The notes beneath the pieces were generated by a model, which worked only from the letters and a program-made list of their open reading frames with translations, had not been told where the DNA came from and searched no databases. The translations under genes and the position numbers were made by a program. Shown here piece after piece: positions 31,133 through 40,324 of a stretch of 64,000 bases of DNA. Position 1 is the first letter of the stretch. Each line of letters starts with the position of its first letter. The DNA comes from Xanthomonas sp. 10-10 (GTDB lineage: Bacteria > Pseudomonadota > Gammaproteobacteria > Xanthomonadales > Xanthomonadaceae): NCBI RefSeq assembly GCF_040182365.1, contig NZ_CP144460.1, positions 4,092,001 to 4,156,000 of the forward strand. The letters run 5' to 3'.

Positions 31133-32517
31133 CACGCGGTTCCTCCCGGGAAATGCAACGAGGCGATCAACCCGCCACCGATGCGATTGGCCAGATCGAT
31201 GCGCCCGCCATGTGCCTCGACCACCCGCTTGACGATGGCAAGCCCCAGGCCTGCGCCGCCGGCGGGGACATCCGGCCCACGCACGAAACGCTCGAATACA
31301 CGCTCGGCTTCAGCAGCCGGAATGCCTGGCCCGTGGTCGGCGATGGTCAGCACGTGGTGGTTGCCGTCGCCGGTCAAGGCTACCTGCAACGGCGCGCCGC
31401 CACCGTATTTGCAGGCGTTATCGATCAGGTTCTTGAGCGCTTCGCGCAGCAGCAACGCATCCCCGCGCAGCAGCGCCGGTTGCGGATCGATGGCCAGCCG
31501 CACACGCGGCGCGCCCTCGCCGCGCGGCAACGCTTCGTGCAAGGCCTGGTGCAGCACCTCGGCCAGATCCACCGTGGCAAAGCGCTGCAGATTCGAGCGA
31601 TGGATCACGCTGGCATCGCTGAGCAATTGATTGAGCAGGCGGCTCATGTGGCTGGCGTTGCGCTCGATCGCGGCCAGGCTGCGCTGCATGTCGCGCGGAT
31701 CGTCGTCGTCCATGGCCAGCTGCGCCTGCGCGCGCAACGCGGCCAGGGGCGTGCGCATCTGGTGCGCAGCTTCGGCCATGAACGCGCGCAAGGTCTCGTT
31801 GCTGGACGACAGCCGCGCCATGAAACGATTGAGCGCGGTCACCATCAACTGCATTTCCTGCGGCGCCGGCACGTTGAGCGGCTTGAGATCCGATGGCTCG
31901 CGACGCGACAGGTCGCGCTCGATGCGCTGCAACGGACGCAAGGCACGGTACACGCCCAACCACACAAGCCCCAACGACAGCAGCGACAACACGCCGATCG
32001 CGACCAGGGCATTGAGCACCACGTCGCGTGCCACCGCATCGCGCGCGCGCCGGGTCTGGCCCACCTGCACGCGCACTTCGCCCTGCTCGGAGGCCGAGGC
32101 AACGCGATGCATCACCACCGCAAAGCGCACCGGCTCGCCGCTGTACTGCGCATCGAACAGGACCGGGCGCTCGTCGCCGGGCGCGCGCGCCGGCAGCGGC
32201 AACCTGTCTTCGCCGGTGATGGTGCGGCCTTGCGCATCGAACACGCGATAAAACACGCGATCTTCCGGCGCCATGCCCAGCAGATCCAGCGAGGCATACG
32301 GCAGATCCACCTGCCAATCGCCGCCGACCAGCGCCACGCTATCGATGATGGACAGCGCCGAGGACACCAGCAGGTGATCGTAGGAGCGGTTGGCCGCACG
32401 CTCGCCGTAATCGCGCGCGGCAAAGAACAGTACCACCGCGCCCAGCAGCGACAGGCTGCCCAGATACAGCAGCAAGGTGCGCCGGATCGAAGGCGCCACC
32501 GTCAGCGGCTCAGCCAT
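31132..32517 (-). CDS. tctE: TctE-type sensor histidine kinase
   Basis: This 461-residue membrane kinase has two transmembrane helices (LLLYLGSLSLLGAVVLFF and VLNALVAIGVLSLLSLGLVW) bracketing a periplasmic sensor with an N-terminal TctE-type domain. Then come HAMP-like linker, His box (AEAAHQMRTPLAALRAQ), N box (LIDNACKYGGG) and ATP-lid motifs (DHGPGIP, GAGLGLAIVKRV). Family members respond to citrate and tricarboxylates. The start MAEPLTVAPSIRR overlaps the end of tctD by eight bases. Confidence 0.9.
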   Translation of the reverse strand: MAEPLTVAPSIRRTLLLYLGSLSLLGAVVLFFAARDYGERAANRSYDHLLVSSALSIIDSVALVGGDWQVDLPYASLDLLGMAPEDRVFYRVFDAQGRTITGEDRLPLPARAPGDERPVLFDAQYSGEPVRFAVVMHRVASASEQGEVRVQVGQTRRARDAVARDVVLNALVAIGVLSLLSLGLVWLGVYRALRPLQRIERDLSRREPSDLKPLNVPAPQEMQLMVTALNRFMARLSSSNETLRAFMAEAAHQMRTPLAALRAQAQLAMDDDDPRDMQRSLAAIERNASHMSRLLNQLLSDASVIHRSNLQRFATVDLAEVLHQALHEALPRGEGAPRVRLAIDPQPALLRGDALLLREALKNLIDNACKYGGGAPLQVALTGDGNHHVLTIADHGPGIPAAEAERVFERFVRGPDVPAGGAGLGLAIVKRVVEAHGGRIDLANRIGGGLIASLHFPGGTA

Positions 32518-33211
32518 CGCTGCCCGGCTCCACCGGCGCATGCGGGTCGGCTTCTTCGAGTTTGTAGCCGGCGCCGCGCACGGTGACGATGAGCAGCGGC
32601 GCGCCCGCCAGCTTGCGACGCAGACGGCCGACGTACAGCTCGATCGCATTGGGCCCGGCATCGTCGTCGAAGCCGAACAGCCCGTTGCCGATCTCGTCCT
32701 TGCCCACCACATGGCCCAACCGCCCGATCAGGATTTCCAGCAGGCGGTATTCGCGGTTGGGCAGTTCGATCGGCGCGCCATCGAGCACCACCGTATGCGC
32801 AGCGTTGTCGAATACGAACCCGCCGACCTGCACCACCTCGCTGGCCTGCCCGCGATTGCGCCGCAGCAAGACACGGCAACGCGCCTCGAATTCGCGGAAA
32901 TCGAACGGCTTGCCCAGGTAATCGTCCGCGCCCACATCCAGCGCCTGCACGCGGTCTTCGATGCCATCGCGCGCGGTGAGCATCAAGACCGGCGTGGTAT
33001 CGCCACGCTCGCGCATCCCGGCCAGCACGCGCAATCCGTCCAGCTTGGGCAGGCCGATATCCAGCACCACCAGATCGAAGCTCTGATAGCGCAGCACGCT
33101 GGCCGCCGCCAACCCGTCGGCCTGCCAGTCCACCGCATGCCCGCTACGGCGCATGCGCCGCACGATGGCATCGGCGAGGTCGGCATTGTCTTCGACTAGC
33201 AGCAGGCGCAT
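32510..33211 (-). CDS. tctD: TctD-type response regulator
   Basis: This 233-residue OmpR-family regulator has a receiver (VEDNADLADAIVRR, phosphoacceptor in VVLDIGLPKLDG, Lys in LGKPFDF) and a winged-helix domain (PNREYRLLEILIGRLGHVV, ELYVGRLRRKL, VRGAGYKLEE). TctD activates outer- and inner-membrane tricarboxylate uptake genes in other bacteria; the divergent porin and citrate transporter downstream are the likely targets. An in-frame extension upstream to 33370 runs through repeat sequence and was rejected. Confidence 0.92.
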   Translation of the reverse strand: MRLLLVEDNADLADAIVRRMRRSGHAVDWQADGLAAASVLRYQSFDLVVLDIGLPKLDGLRVLAGMRERGDTTPVLMLTARDGIEDRVQALDVGADDYLGKPFDFREFEARCRVLLRRNRGQASEVVQVGGFVFDNAAHTVVLDGAPIELPNREYRLLEILIGRLGHVVGKDEIGNGLFGFDDDAGPNAIELYVGRLRRKLAGAPLLIVTVRGAGYKLEEADPHAPVEPGSDG

Positions 33212-33352
33212 GAATGGGGAATGGGGAATCGGAACGGCGATGGGTCGCGGCCGGAAGGTAACAGGCCTAGCGGCCAAAAGCTCTTCCGCCTCGGCAATCC
33301 CGCCGCCGCAATCCCGCTCTTGCGATTCCCCATTCCCGATTCCCCATTCCCG
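33212..33352. repeat. Inverted-repeat element with gggaatggggaatcg ends
   Basis: About 141 bases are bounded on the left by gaatggggaatggggaatcg and on the right by two complementary copies of cgattccccattccc. A similar element lies at 36212-36349. It occupies most of the spacer between tctD and the porin. Confidence 0.7.
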
Positions 33353-33464
33353 CCCCAACGACAGGTCCATGACAGCTTCGTGGGACTAGGCTGCAGCCAA
33401 CGCGCCACGGCGGTCCTCGTGGTGCATCGCTGAACGTGATTCACACATGTACCTGGGAGGGTCT

Positions 33465-34658
33465 GTGAGCAACGACACCTTGCGTCTGCGCGCCATCACC
33501 GCCTGCGCTGCGATCTGCCTGGCACCGGCGGCGCACGCGGCCGACGACGCCGGCCCGGTCACTGCCGAGGTGGGCGGGCGCGTGCACTGGGATTTCACCG
33601 TGTTCGACAACGATGAACGCGGCACGCCCGAGCGCAACGACACCCAGTTCCGTCGCGTGTGGCTGGATGTGGCAGGCAAGTTCTATGGCTTCAACTACAA
33701 GGCCGAGGCGGAATTTGCCGGCCTGCAATACGAATCCGGTAGCCGCGGCATCCTGGCGCGCGATGTGTACATCGCCAGGAAGTTTTCTGCCGGCACGCTG
33801 ACCGTGGGCCAGTTCAAGCAGTACTTCTCGCTGGACGATCGCACCGGTTCCAACTATGGCCCGTTTCTGGAACGTGGCTATGCCTCCACCACGCTGGCGC
33901 CGATCTATCGCAAGGCCATTTCCTGGCAGGCCAATCGCCCCGATGCCACCTGGTCCACGGCGCTCTACAGCCTGGAAAGCATCGACAACTCCTCCACCAA
34001 GGGCGGCGCGCTGGGGACACGCCTGACCTTTGCGCCGGAGATGGGTCAAGCGCGGCTGCGTCACCTCGGCATTTCATTGGCGCATGAGCGCTACTCGCAT
34101 CCAGGCAGCGACGGTGCGGCATCGCTGTTGATCCGCCCGCGCCCGGAAAACGACCTAGCCAATAACAGCCGCATCACCCTGGCGCGCTTTGCCGACGGAC
34201 GCGATACCGACTTCGACAAGTGGTCGCTGGAATATGCCGAGGTACTTGGCCCGTGGTCGTGGCAGAGCGAATTCAGCGGCGGCCTGCTCGACGATGGCAG
34301 CCAGCATGCCAAGGTCCTGGCAAGCTACGGCCTGGTCAGCTGGTTCGTCACCGGCGAGTCGCGCGGCTACGACCGCAAGACCGGGCGTTTCAGCCGTATC
34401 GCCACGCCCAATCGGCCCAGCGGCGCGTTCGAACTGGCGCTGCGCTACGACTACATGCGTGGCGACCAACACCTGGATGGACAGCCCAACTTCATCGATG
34501 CCAGCACGCAGTCGTGGACGCTGGGCGGCAACTGGTATTTCAAGCCCAATCTGCGCGTGATGCTCAATGTCATCGACAGCCGCAACCGCGACCGCACGAT
34601 GAATGCGGTGGTCGATCACACGCTGGCGGTGACCGGCCGGTTTCAGTACGACTTCTGA
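33465..34658 (+). CDS. OprP-like outer-membrane porin of the citrate locus
   Basis: This is a 397-residue OprO/OprP-family porin with a signal peptide (ITACAAICLAPAAHA) and a terminal Phe (VTGRFQYDF) for barrel insertion. It is divergent from tctD and directly upstream of the citrate transporter, so it likely admits citrate or another tricarboxylate across the outer membrane under TctDE control (inferred). The start is placed at GTG 33465, which has a gggagg site four bases upstream; ATG 33447 has none. It is a second, distinct copy of the porin type found at 17650. Confidence 0.88.
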   Translation: MSNDTLRLRAITACAAICLAPAAHAADDAGPVTAEVGGRVHWDFTVFDNDERGTPERNDTQFRRVWLDVAGKFYGFNYKAEAEFAGLQYESGSRGILARDVYIARKFSAGTLTVGQFKQYFSLDDRTGSNYGPFLERGYASTTLAPIYRKAISWQANRPDATWSTALYSLESIDNSSTKGGALGTRLTFAPEMGQARLRHLGISLAHERYSHPGSDGAASLLIRPRPENDLANNSRITLARFADGRDTDFDKWSLEYAEVLGPWSWQSEFSGGLLDDGSQHAKVLASYGLVSWFVTGESRGYDRKTGRFSRIATPNRPSGAFELALRYDYMRGDQHLDGQPNFIDASTQSWTLGGNWYFKPNLRVMLNVIDSRNRDRTMNAVVDHTLAVTGRFQYDF

Positions 34659-34874
34659 TGCACTGCTGCATCGCGCCACGGTTTGAACCCATGTCGGCAT
34701 GCGTCGCCGCGATGCAGCGCCGTCACCATGCACGCACGAAGGCCGCCGCCTTTGCCGTTGCGGTCGTGACGCAATGAACGGCGTTCTTGCAGTTGCGCAA
34801 CACCACCGCAGCGTGTGCTGCGCAGCGGTGCGCTCCACCCTCTCCCTGCTGTATGTCCCAAAGGATTTGCCCGC

Positions 34875-36203
34875 ATGCTGACCGCGCTCGGTTTCGGAAT
34901 GGTGATCACCTTCATGTACCTGATCATGAGCAAGCGGCTGTCGCCGCTGGTGGCTCTGATCACGGTACCGATCGTGTTCGCGCTGCTGGGCGGCTTCGGC
35001 TCCGGCATCAACGAGATGATGCTCGAGGGCATCAAGAAGATCGCGCCCACCGGGGTGATGTTGATGTTCGCCATCCTCTACTTCGGGGTGATGATCGATG
35101 CCGGGCTGTTCGACCCGCTGGTCGGCCGCATCCTGCGGCTGGTCAAGGGCGATCCGCTGAAGATCGTGATGGGCACAGCGATCCTGGCGATGCTGATCTC
35201 GCTCGACGGCGATGGCTCCACCACCTACATGATCACCGTCTCGGCGATGCTGCCGCTGTACCAGCGCTTGGGCATGAACGCGCTCAACCTGACCTGCGTG
35301 ACCATCCTCGCCAGCGGCGTGATGAATCTGACCCCGTGGGGCGGCCCCACGGCACGTGCGGCGACGGCGTTGCATGTGGACCCGGCCGACGTGTTCGTAC
35401 CGCTGGTGCCGGCGATGCTGCTGGCGATTGCCGGCATCATCGCGCTGGCATGGTATCTGGGCATGCGCGAGCGCCGCCGCCTGGGCGTGGTGCGCCTGCC
35501 GGCCGACGGCAACTGGCTGGACACCAGCATTCCCGAGGACAACGACGCGCTGCCGCGCGTGGAAGACACCGAGGACATGAAGCGGCCCAAACTCCTGTGG
35601 GTCAATCTGATCCTGACCCTGGCGCTGATGGCCGCACTGGTGATCGGTGTGCTGCCGATGCCGGTGCTGTTCATGATCGGCTTCGCGCTGGCGCTGATGA
35701 TCAACTATCCCAACCTGGCCGAACAGCGTCGCCGGCTGGTCAATCACGCCGGCAACGTGCTGTCGGTGGTGTCGCTGATCTTCGCGGCCGGTATCTTCAC
35801 CGGCATCCTGTCCAATACCGGCATGGTCGAAGCGATGTCACGCAGCTTCCTCGCGGTGATCCCGGACAGCTGGGGTCCGTATCTGGCGGTGATCACGGCA
35901 ATCGTCAGCATGCCGTTCACCTTCTTCATGTCCAACGACGCGTTCTACTTCGGCGTGTTGCCGATCCTGTCCGAGGCCGCCGGCCACTACGGCATCACCC
36001 CGGTGGAAATGGCGCGCGCCTCGCTGGCCGGCCAGCCGGTGCATCTGCTCAGCCCCTTGGTGCCCTCGACCTATCTGCTGGTCGGCCTGGCCAAGGTCGA
36101 CTTTGCCGACCATCAACGCTTCACGCTGAAGTGGGCGGTGCTGATCTCGATGCTGATGCTGGCGGGCGGATTGTTGTTTGGCTTGTTTCCGTTGGCGCGC
36201 TGA
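34875..36203 (+). CDS. citH: CitMHS family citrate transporter
   Basis: This is a 442-residue polytopic inner-membrane protein with about twelve hydrophobic helices. Family hallmarks include LDGDGSTTYMITVSAMLPLY and LTPWGGPTARAATAL. CitMHS carriers import citrate as a complex with a divalent metal together with protons. It follows the porin by about 216 bases and belongs to the tctDE-controlled block. A citrate transporter of this family in a pepper/tomato-infecting Xanthomonas has been reported to aid virulence, and the symbol is borrowed from that work. Metal specificity cannot be read from sequence. Confidence 0.9.
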   Translation: MLTALGFGMVITFMYLIMSKRLSPLVALITVPIVFALLGGFGSGINEMMLEGIKKIAPTGVMLMFAILYFGVMIDAGLFDPLVGRILRLVKGDPLKIVMGTAILAMLISLDGDGSTTYMITVSAMLPLYQRLGMNALNLTCVTILASGVMNLTPWGGPTARAATALHVDPADVFVPLVPAMLLAIAGIIALAWYLGMRERRRLGVVRLPADGNWLDTSIPEDNDALPRVEDTEDMKRPKLLWVNLILTLALMAALVIGVLPMPVLFMIGFALALMINYPNLAEQRRRLVNHAGNVLSVVSLIFAAGIFTGILSNTGMVEAMSRSFLAVIPDSWGPYLAVITAIVSMPFTFFMSNDAFYFGVLPILSEAAGHYGITPVEMARASLAGQPVHLLSPLVPSTYLLVGLAKVDFADHQRFTLKWAVLISMLMLAGGLLFGLFPLAR

Positions 36204-36211
36204 CGTCGGCC

Positions 36212-36349
36212 GGGAATGGTGAATCGGGAGTGGGGAATCGCAAGGGCGGCGCTGTGCTGTCGTGTCGATTACTGACTCCACATGGGAGACCGGAGACCGC
36301 AAAGGCGGCTCCTGCCCTACCGATTCCCCACTCCCTATTCCCCATTCCC
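36212..36349. repeat. Inverted-repeat element, second copy
   Basis: About 138 bases run from gggaatggtgaatcgggag to the complementary attccccattccc. The layout and end sequences match the element at 33212-33352. It fills the gap between the citrate transporter and the SDR gene. Confidence 0.7.
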
Positions 36350-36371
36350 AAACTCCGAAGGAGTTCAAGCA

Positions 36372-37112
36372 ATGACTCTCCGCATCGCATACGTCACCAG
36401 CGGCATGGGCAGCGTCGGTACTGCGATCTGCCAGAAGCTCGCGCGCAGCGGGCACACCGTGGTTGCCGGTTGCGGACCCAATTCGCCGCGCAAGGCGTCG
36501 TGGTTGCGCGAACAACGCGAGCAGGGTTTCGACTTCGTCGCCTCCGAAGGCAATGCCGCCGACTGGGATTCCACGGTGGCGGCCTTCGCCAAGGTCAAGG
36601 CCGAAGTCGGCGAGATCGATGTCCTGGTCAACAACGCCGGCGGCAGCCGCGACACCTTGTTCCGGCAGATGACGCGCGACGACTGGAATGCGGTGATCGC
36701 CAGCAACCTGCATTCGCTGTTCAACATCACCAAGCAGGTGGTGGATGGCATGACGTCGCGCGGGTGGGGACGCATCGTCAATATCGGCTCGGTCAGCGCG
36801 CACAAGGGCCAGATCGGGCAGATCAACTTCGCCACCGCCAAGGCTGCGATGCATGGCTTCAGCCGTGCGCTGGCGCAGGAAGTCGCCTCGCGCGGGGTCA
36901 CCGTCAACACCATTTCGCCCGGCTATATTGCCAGCGCCTCGATCAGCAGTTTTCCGCCGGATGTGCTGGACCGCCTGGCCACCTCGGTGCCGGTGCGCCG
37001 CCTGGGCAAGCCGGTCGAAGTCGCCGGCCTGTGCGCATGGCTGGCCTCCGATGATGCGGCCTATGTGACGGGCGCCGACTACGCGGTCAACGGCGGTCTG
37101 TACATGGGCTGA
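36372..37112 (+). CDS. phbB: PhaB-type acetoacetyl-CoA reductase-like SDR with Tyr-to-Phe active site
   Basis: The length of 246 residues and the sequence follow the PHB-pathway reductase PhaB closely (VNNAGGSRDTLFRQMTRDDW, VNIGSVSAHKGQIGQ, RRLGKPVEVAGLCAWLAS). The nucleotide-binding glycines (TSGMGSVG), Ser140 and Lys157 are in place, but the position of the catalytic Tyr153 is Phe (INFATAKAAM, codon TTC). SDR chemistry normally needs this Tyr, so classical reductase activity is doubtful. It follows the citrate transporter after an inverted-repeat element. The start codon is preceded by a gaaggag site. It may have a binding, regulatory or altered catalytic role. Confidence 0.85.
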   Translation: MTLRIAYVTSGMGSVGTAICQKLARSGHTVVAGCGPNSPRKASWLREQREQGFDFVASEGNAADWDSTVAAFAKVKAEVGEIDVLVNNAGGSRDTLFRQMTRDDWNAVIASNLHSLFNITKQVVDGMTSRGWGRIVNIGSVSAHKGQIGQINFATAKAAMHGFSRALAQEVASRGVTVNTISPGYIASASISSFPPDVLDRLATSVPVRRLGKPVEVAGLCAWLASDDAAYVTGADYAVNGGLYMG

Positions 37113-37490
37113 CAGCGGCCGTTGGCTGCAAGCGACTGTCGTGCATGCATCGGCAAGCCAGCCGGGATCGCGCGGAACGATTGATCCAACGACTGCCGCG
37201 CCGTGTGCGCGATCGACAGGTACCACGCTGTGGTCCTGCACGCTGCGTCCCGATCTGCCAACCGCTCGCGAACTCGTGTTCGCCGCTCCTGGCTGCTGAT
37301 GTCCCGCTGCCCGGCGAGCCACCAGCCGGCAGCCGCGTCCGACTGGCACACAGGACGCAATCGCAATCGCAGCGCTAGGACACGTGTGCGCAATGGCGCA
37401 ACGCCTTTGCACACAAGCGACCGCCACTATGCAAACAACCCGCCTCTAGTGCGAACTGATTACACTCTGGCTTTTCCGCAGTGCGCTGCC
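37113..37490. other. Intergenic region before suxR
   Basis: No gene or clear repeat was recognised in these 378 bases. The last 60 bases are less GC-rich and probably hold the suxR promoter. The suxR frame stays open upstream, but without protein similarity. Confidence 0.5.
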
Positions 37491-38522
37491 ATGGCCAAAC
37501 CTCCAGAACGCACCACGCCCAATGCACGCCCGCAGATGGCCGACATTGCCCGCATGGCGGGCGTGTCCGAGTCCACCGTGTCGCGCGCCTTGGCTGGCAG
37601 CCCGGTGGTGGCAGAGCGCACCCGCGCCTACATCAAGCAGATCGCCGCCGATGCCGGGTATCAGGTGGACCCGGTGGCACGCAGCCTGCGCGCCAGGCGC
37701 TCCAACACCGTGAGCGTTGCGGTGCCGATGATGCACGCGCTGGATCAACCGCTGTCCGATCCGTTCCTGATGACCATGCTGGCGCTGCTGGCCGAAGAGC
37801 TCACCGGGCGCGGCTACAGCATGCTGCTGTCCAAGCTGGACCGGCACCAGGACGGCTGGGTGGAGCAGCTCGCACGCGGCAGCCGCTCCGATGGCGTGAT
37901 CGTGCTCGGGCAAAGTTCCGAACATGCCGCACTGGACGAAGCCGCTCGCGACGGCCTGCCGATGGCCGTGTGGGGTAGCCGTATCGATGGCCAGGCCTAC
38001 ATCAGCGTGGGCAGCGACAACTTCCAGGGCGGCGCGCTCGCCACCGAACACCTGATCGCCAGCGGCCGCCAGCGCATTGCGTTTCTGGGCGACGACCAGT
38101 TGCCGGAAGTGGCGCCGCGGTTTGCCGGCTACCGTCACGCCCTGGAGCGGCATGGACTGGAATTCGACACCCGCCTGCATGCGCGCAGTCATTTCGTCAG
38201 CGAAGATGCCTACCGCCTCACCCGCGCCATGCTCAAGAAGACCGACCCACCGGATGGCCTGTTTGCGGCCTCCGACGTGATCGCCGTGGGCGCCATCCGC
38301 GCCCTGGTCGAAGCCGGCCACCGCGTGCCGCAGGACATCTCGCTGGTGGGCTTCGACGATATTCCACTGGCCGCCTACAGCCAGCCACCGCTGACCACGG
38401 TGCGGCAGGATCTGGGCCTGGCCGCGCGCTTGCTGGTGGACCGGCTGCTGGCGCTGATCGCAGGCGAAGCCGTCGAGTCGGTGGAGATGCCGGTGAAGCT
38501 GGTGGTGCGTGAGTCGGCGTGA
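37491..38522 (+). CDS. suxR: LacI family repressor of the sucrose locus (SuxR)
   Basis: This is a 343-residue LacI/GalR repressor. The N-terminal helix-turn-helix (MADIARMAGVSESTVSRALA, about 16-35) and hinge precede a periplasmic-binding-protein-like effector domain (GVIVLGQSSEH, DGLFAASDVIAVGAIRALVE, ISLVGFDDIPLAAYSQPPLT). The gene order suxR, suxC (opposite strand), suxA, suxB matches the sucrose utilisation locus described in Xanthomonas campestris. It likely represses suxC and suxA in the absence of sucrose by binding the twin palindromes between them. Confidence 0.92.
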   Translation: MAKPPERTTPNARPQMADIARMAGVSESTVSRALAGSPVVAERTRAYIKQIAADAGYQVDPVARSLRARRSNTVSVAVPMMHALDQPLSDPFLMTMLALLAEELTGRGYSMLLSKLDRHQDGWVEQLARGSRSDGVIVLGQSSEHAALDEAARDGLPMAVWGSRIDGQAYISVGSDNFQGGALATEHLIASGRQRIAFLGDDQLPEVAPRFAGYRHALERHGLEFDTRLHARSHFVSEDAYRLTRAMLKKTDPPDGLFAASDVIAVGAIRALVEAGHRVPQDISLVGFDDIPLAAYSQPPLTTVRQDLGLAARLLVDRLLALIAGEAVESVEMPVKLVVRESA

Positions 38523-38585
38523 GGCGTGAGGCGGGGATTCGGGATTGCGATTAAGGATCAGGAGATACCGGCCGGCAGCCCGCTT

Positions 38586-38632
38586 CCTTCTCCCGCCTGC
38601 GGGAGAAGGTGCCCGAATGGCGGATGAGGGGG
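38586..38632. repeat. Hairpin repeat between convergent suxR and suxC
   Basis: A perfect 11-base stem (CCTTCTCCCGC/GCGGGAGAAGG, two-base loop) is followed by gtgcccgaatggcggatgagg. The tail resembles a dispersed intergenic repeat of xanthomonads. It could also serve as a bidirectional terminator for the converging genes. Confidence 0.6.
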
Positions 38633-38731
38633 GCGGGCGGCCAGTCGGTCCACCGTAATCGGCAACCCAGGCAACCAGGCAGGCATGCACGTCTCGCATC
38701 TTCGGCAGCCGGCGATGTCAGCCAGCTAGTC

Positions 38732-40057
38732 CTACGAATCTGCCAGGATCACTTTCGACTTGTGGACGCGCACGCACACCATCGCCACTGCGGCGGCCAG
38801 CATCAGCGCGCCGGCCAGGCGGATCACGTTGCGCGGGTCGCCGTGCAGCAACCGCTCGTAATACAGCGGCAGGGTGACGATCTGGATCAGCATCGGCAGC
38901 ACGATGAACAGGTTGAACAATCCCATGTACACGCCGGTGCGTTCGGGCGGGATGCTGTCGGCGAGCATCAGATACGGATTGCCCATCATGCTGGCCCAGG
39001 CCAGGCCAATCCCGATCATCGGCAGCAGCAACAACCAGCGGTTCTCGATGCCCGGCAACACCCACATACCGACGCCGGCGGCCAGCAGACAGGCTGCATG
39101 CGTGTATTTGGGGCCGAAGCGGCGCACCACCGGCACCATCGCAAATGCCGCCAGAAACGCGATGAAATTGTAGAACCCGCCGATCTGCCCATTGACCAGA
39201 CCGGCCTGACGGAAGCCGTGCGAGGTGGCGTCGGTGGTGCCGAACAAGGTGGTCGACAACGACAGCACGATGTATTGCCAGTAGCAGAAAATCCCATACC
39301 ACTGGAACAACATCACCGGCGCCAGCTGACGCATGGTGGGCGGCATCGCGCGCAACGCGCCGACGATTTCGCGCACGGTTGCGCCCAGGCCGGCACCGCG
39401 CTGACGCATGCGCGCGATCTCGGCCGGCGGGATGACCGGCTCGCGCACGCTGCGCGCGGTCAGCAGGATGGAGGCGGCCGAAAACCCCGCGCCGATCACG
39501 AACGCGGCAATGGTGACGTAGGGAATATGGTGCGCGTTGGCGGCGTCCTGATTCATGCCGAACCACACCAGCAGCGGCGGGGTCAGGTACGCCAGCGTCT
39601 GCGCCAGGCCGGTGAACGCGCTTTGGGTGAGATACCCGCGTGGCCGCTGCGGTGGCGAGAGCACATCGCTGACCAGCGCACGATAGGGCTCCATCGCCAC
39701 GTTGTTGGCCGCATCCAGGACCCACAGCAGGCACACCGCCATCCACAACGCCGTACTGAACGGCATCGCCAGCAGGCACAGGCTGCAGACCAGCGCACCC
39801 AGCACCATGTACGGCATGCGGCGGCCCCAGCGGGTCACCGAGCGGTCGCTCCACGCACCGACGAATGGCTGCAGCACCAGCCCGGTGATCGGCCCGGCCA
39901 ACCACAGATACGGCAGGCTGGCGTGATCGGCGCCCAGGTAGTTGTAGATCGGGCTCATGTTGCTCTGCTGCAACCCGAAGCTGTATTGCACACCGAAGAA
40001 ACCGGCATTGAGCGCCAGGATGCGCGCGAAAGAGAGCGGAGGAGCGGTCGACGGCAT
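38732..40057 (-). CDS. suxC: MFS sugar transporter (SuxC)
   Basis: This is a 441-residue twelve-helix transporter of the glycoside-pentoside-hexuronide/sucrose-type major facilitator group. Landmarks include GAWSDRSVTRWGRRMPYMV in the first cytoplasmic loop and YLWLAGPITGLVLQPFVG. It carries sucrose across the inner membrane after SuxA has brought it through the outer membrane. The start MPSTAPPLSFARI was chosen; an upstream extension would run into the operator. It is divergent from suxA and probably controlled by SuxR at the nearby palindrome. Confidence 0.92.
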   Translation of the reverse strand: MPSTAPPLSFARILALNAGFFGVQYSFGLQQSNMSPIYNYLGADHASLPYLWLAGPITGLVLQPFVGAWSDRSVTRWGRRMPYMVLGALVCSLCLLAMPFSTALWMAVCLLWVLDAANNVAMEPYRALVSDVLSPPQRPRGYLTQSAFTGLAQTLAYLTPPLLVWFGMNQDAANAHHIPYVTIAAFVIGAGFSAASILLTARSVREPVIPPAEIARMRQRGAGLGATVREIVGALRAMPPTMRQLAPVMLFQWYGIFCYWQYIVLSLSTTLFGTTDATSHGFRQAGLVNGQIGGFYNFIAFLAAFAMVPVVRRFGPKYTHAACLLAAGVGMWVLPGIENRWLLLLPMIGIGLAWASMMGNPYLMLADSIPPERTGVYMGLFNLFIVLPMLIQIVTLPLYYERLLHGDPRNVIRLAGALMLAAAVAMVCVRVHKSKVILADS

Positions 40058-40118
40058 GCGGGGCCCAGGGCATCGGTGCGGCTCCCAGTGGCCGCAGCGC
40101 ACTGTACCCTGCCGGTTA

Positions 40119-40132
40119 TGCAATCGATTGTA
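40119..40132. promoter_or_regulatory. Candidate SuxR operator 1 (suxC side)
   Basis: TGCAATCGATTGTA is a near-perfect 14-base palindrome of the kind bound by LacI-family repressors. It lies 62 bases before the suxC start, and an identical copy is found 89 bases away on the suxA side. Confidence 0.75.
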
Positions 40133-40207
40133 ACGCTGCGCCGCAACAAACTGCTTGCACTAGGATCGTGACTTTATTGCTTCGCTTGAAATGCTGCGGT
40201 GCAGGAT

Positions 40208-40221
40208 TGCAATCGATTGTA
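40208..40221. promoter_or_regulatory. Candidate SuxR operator 2 (suxA side)
   Basis: An exact second copy of TGCAATCGATTGTA, 104 bases upstream of the suxA start. Two identical operators about eight to nine helical turns apart could let one repressor tetramer loop the DNA and silence both directions. Confidence 0.75.
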
Positions 40222-40324
40222 GTGCGGCGTATTACTGCGCTCGCACTGCAGGCCAGATGGCCGGCCCCTGGGAGGGGACGATGCAGGCGTCGGCATACCA
40301 CCACCTGTGAGAGAGAGAATCGCG

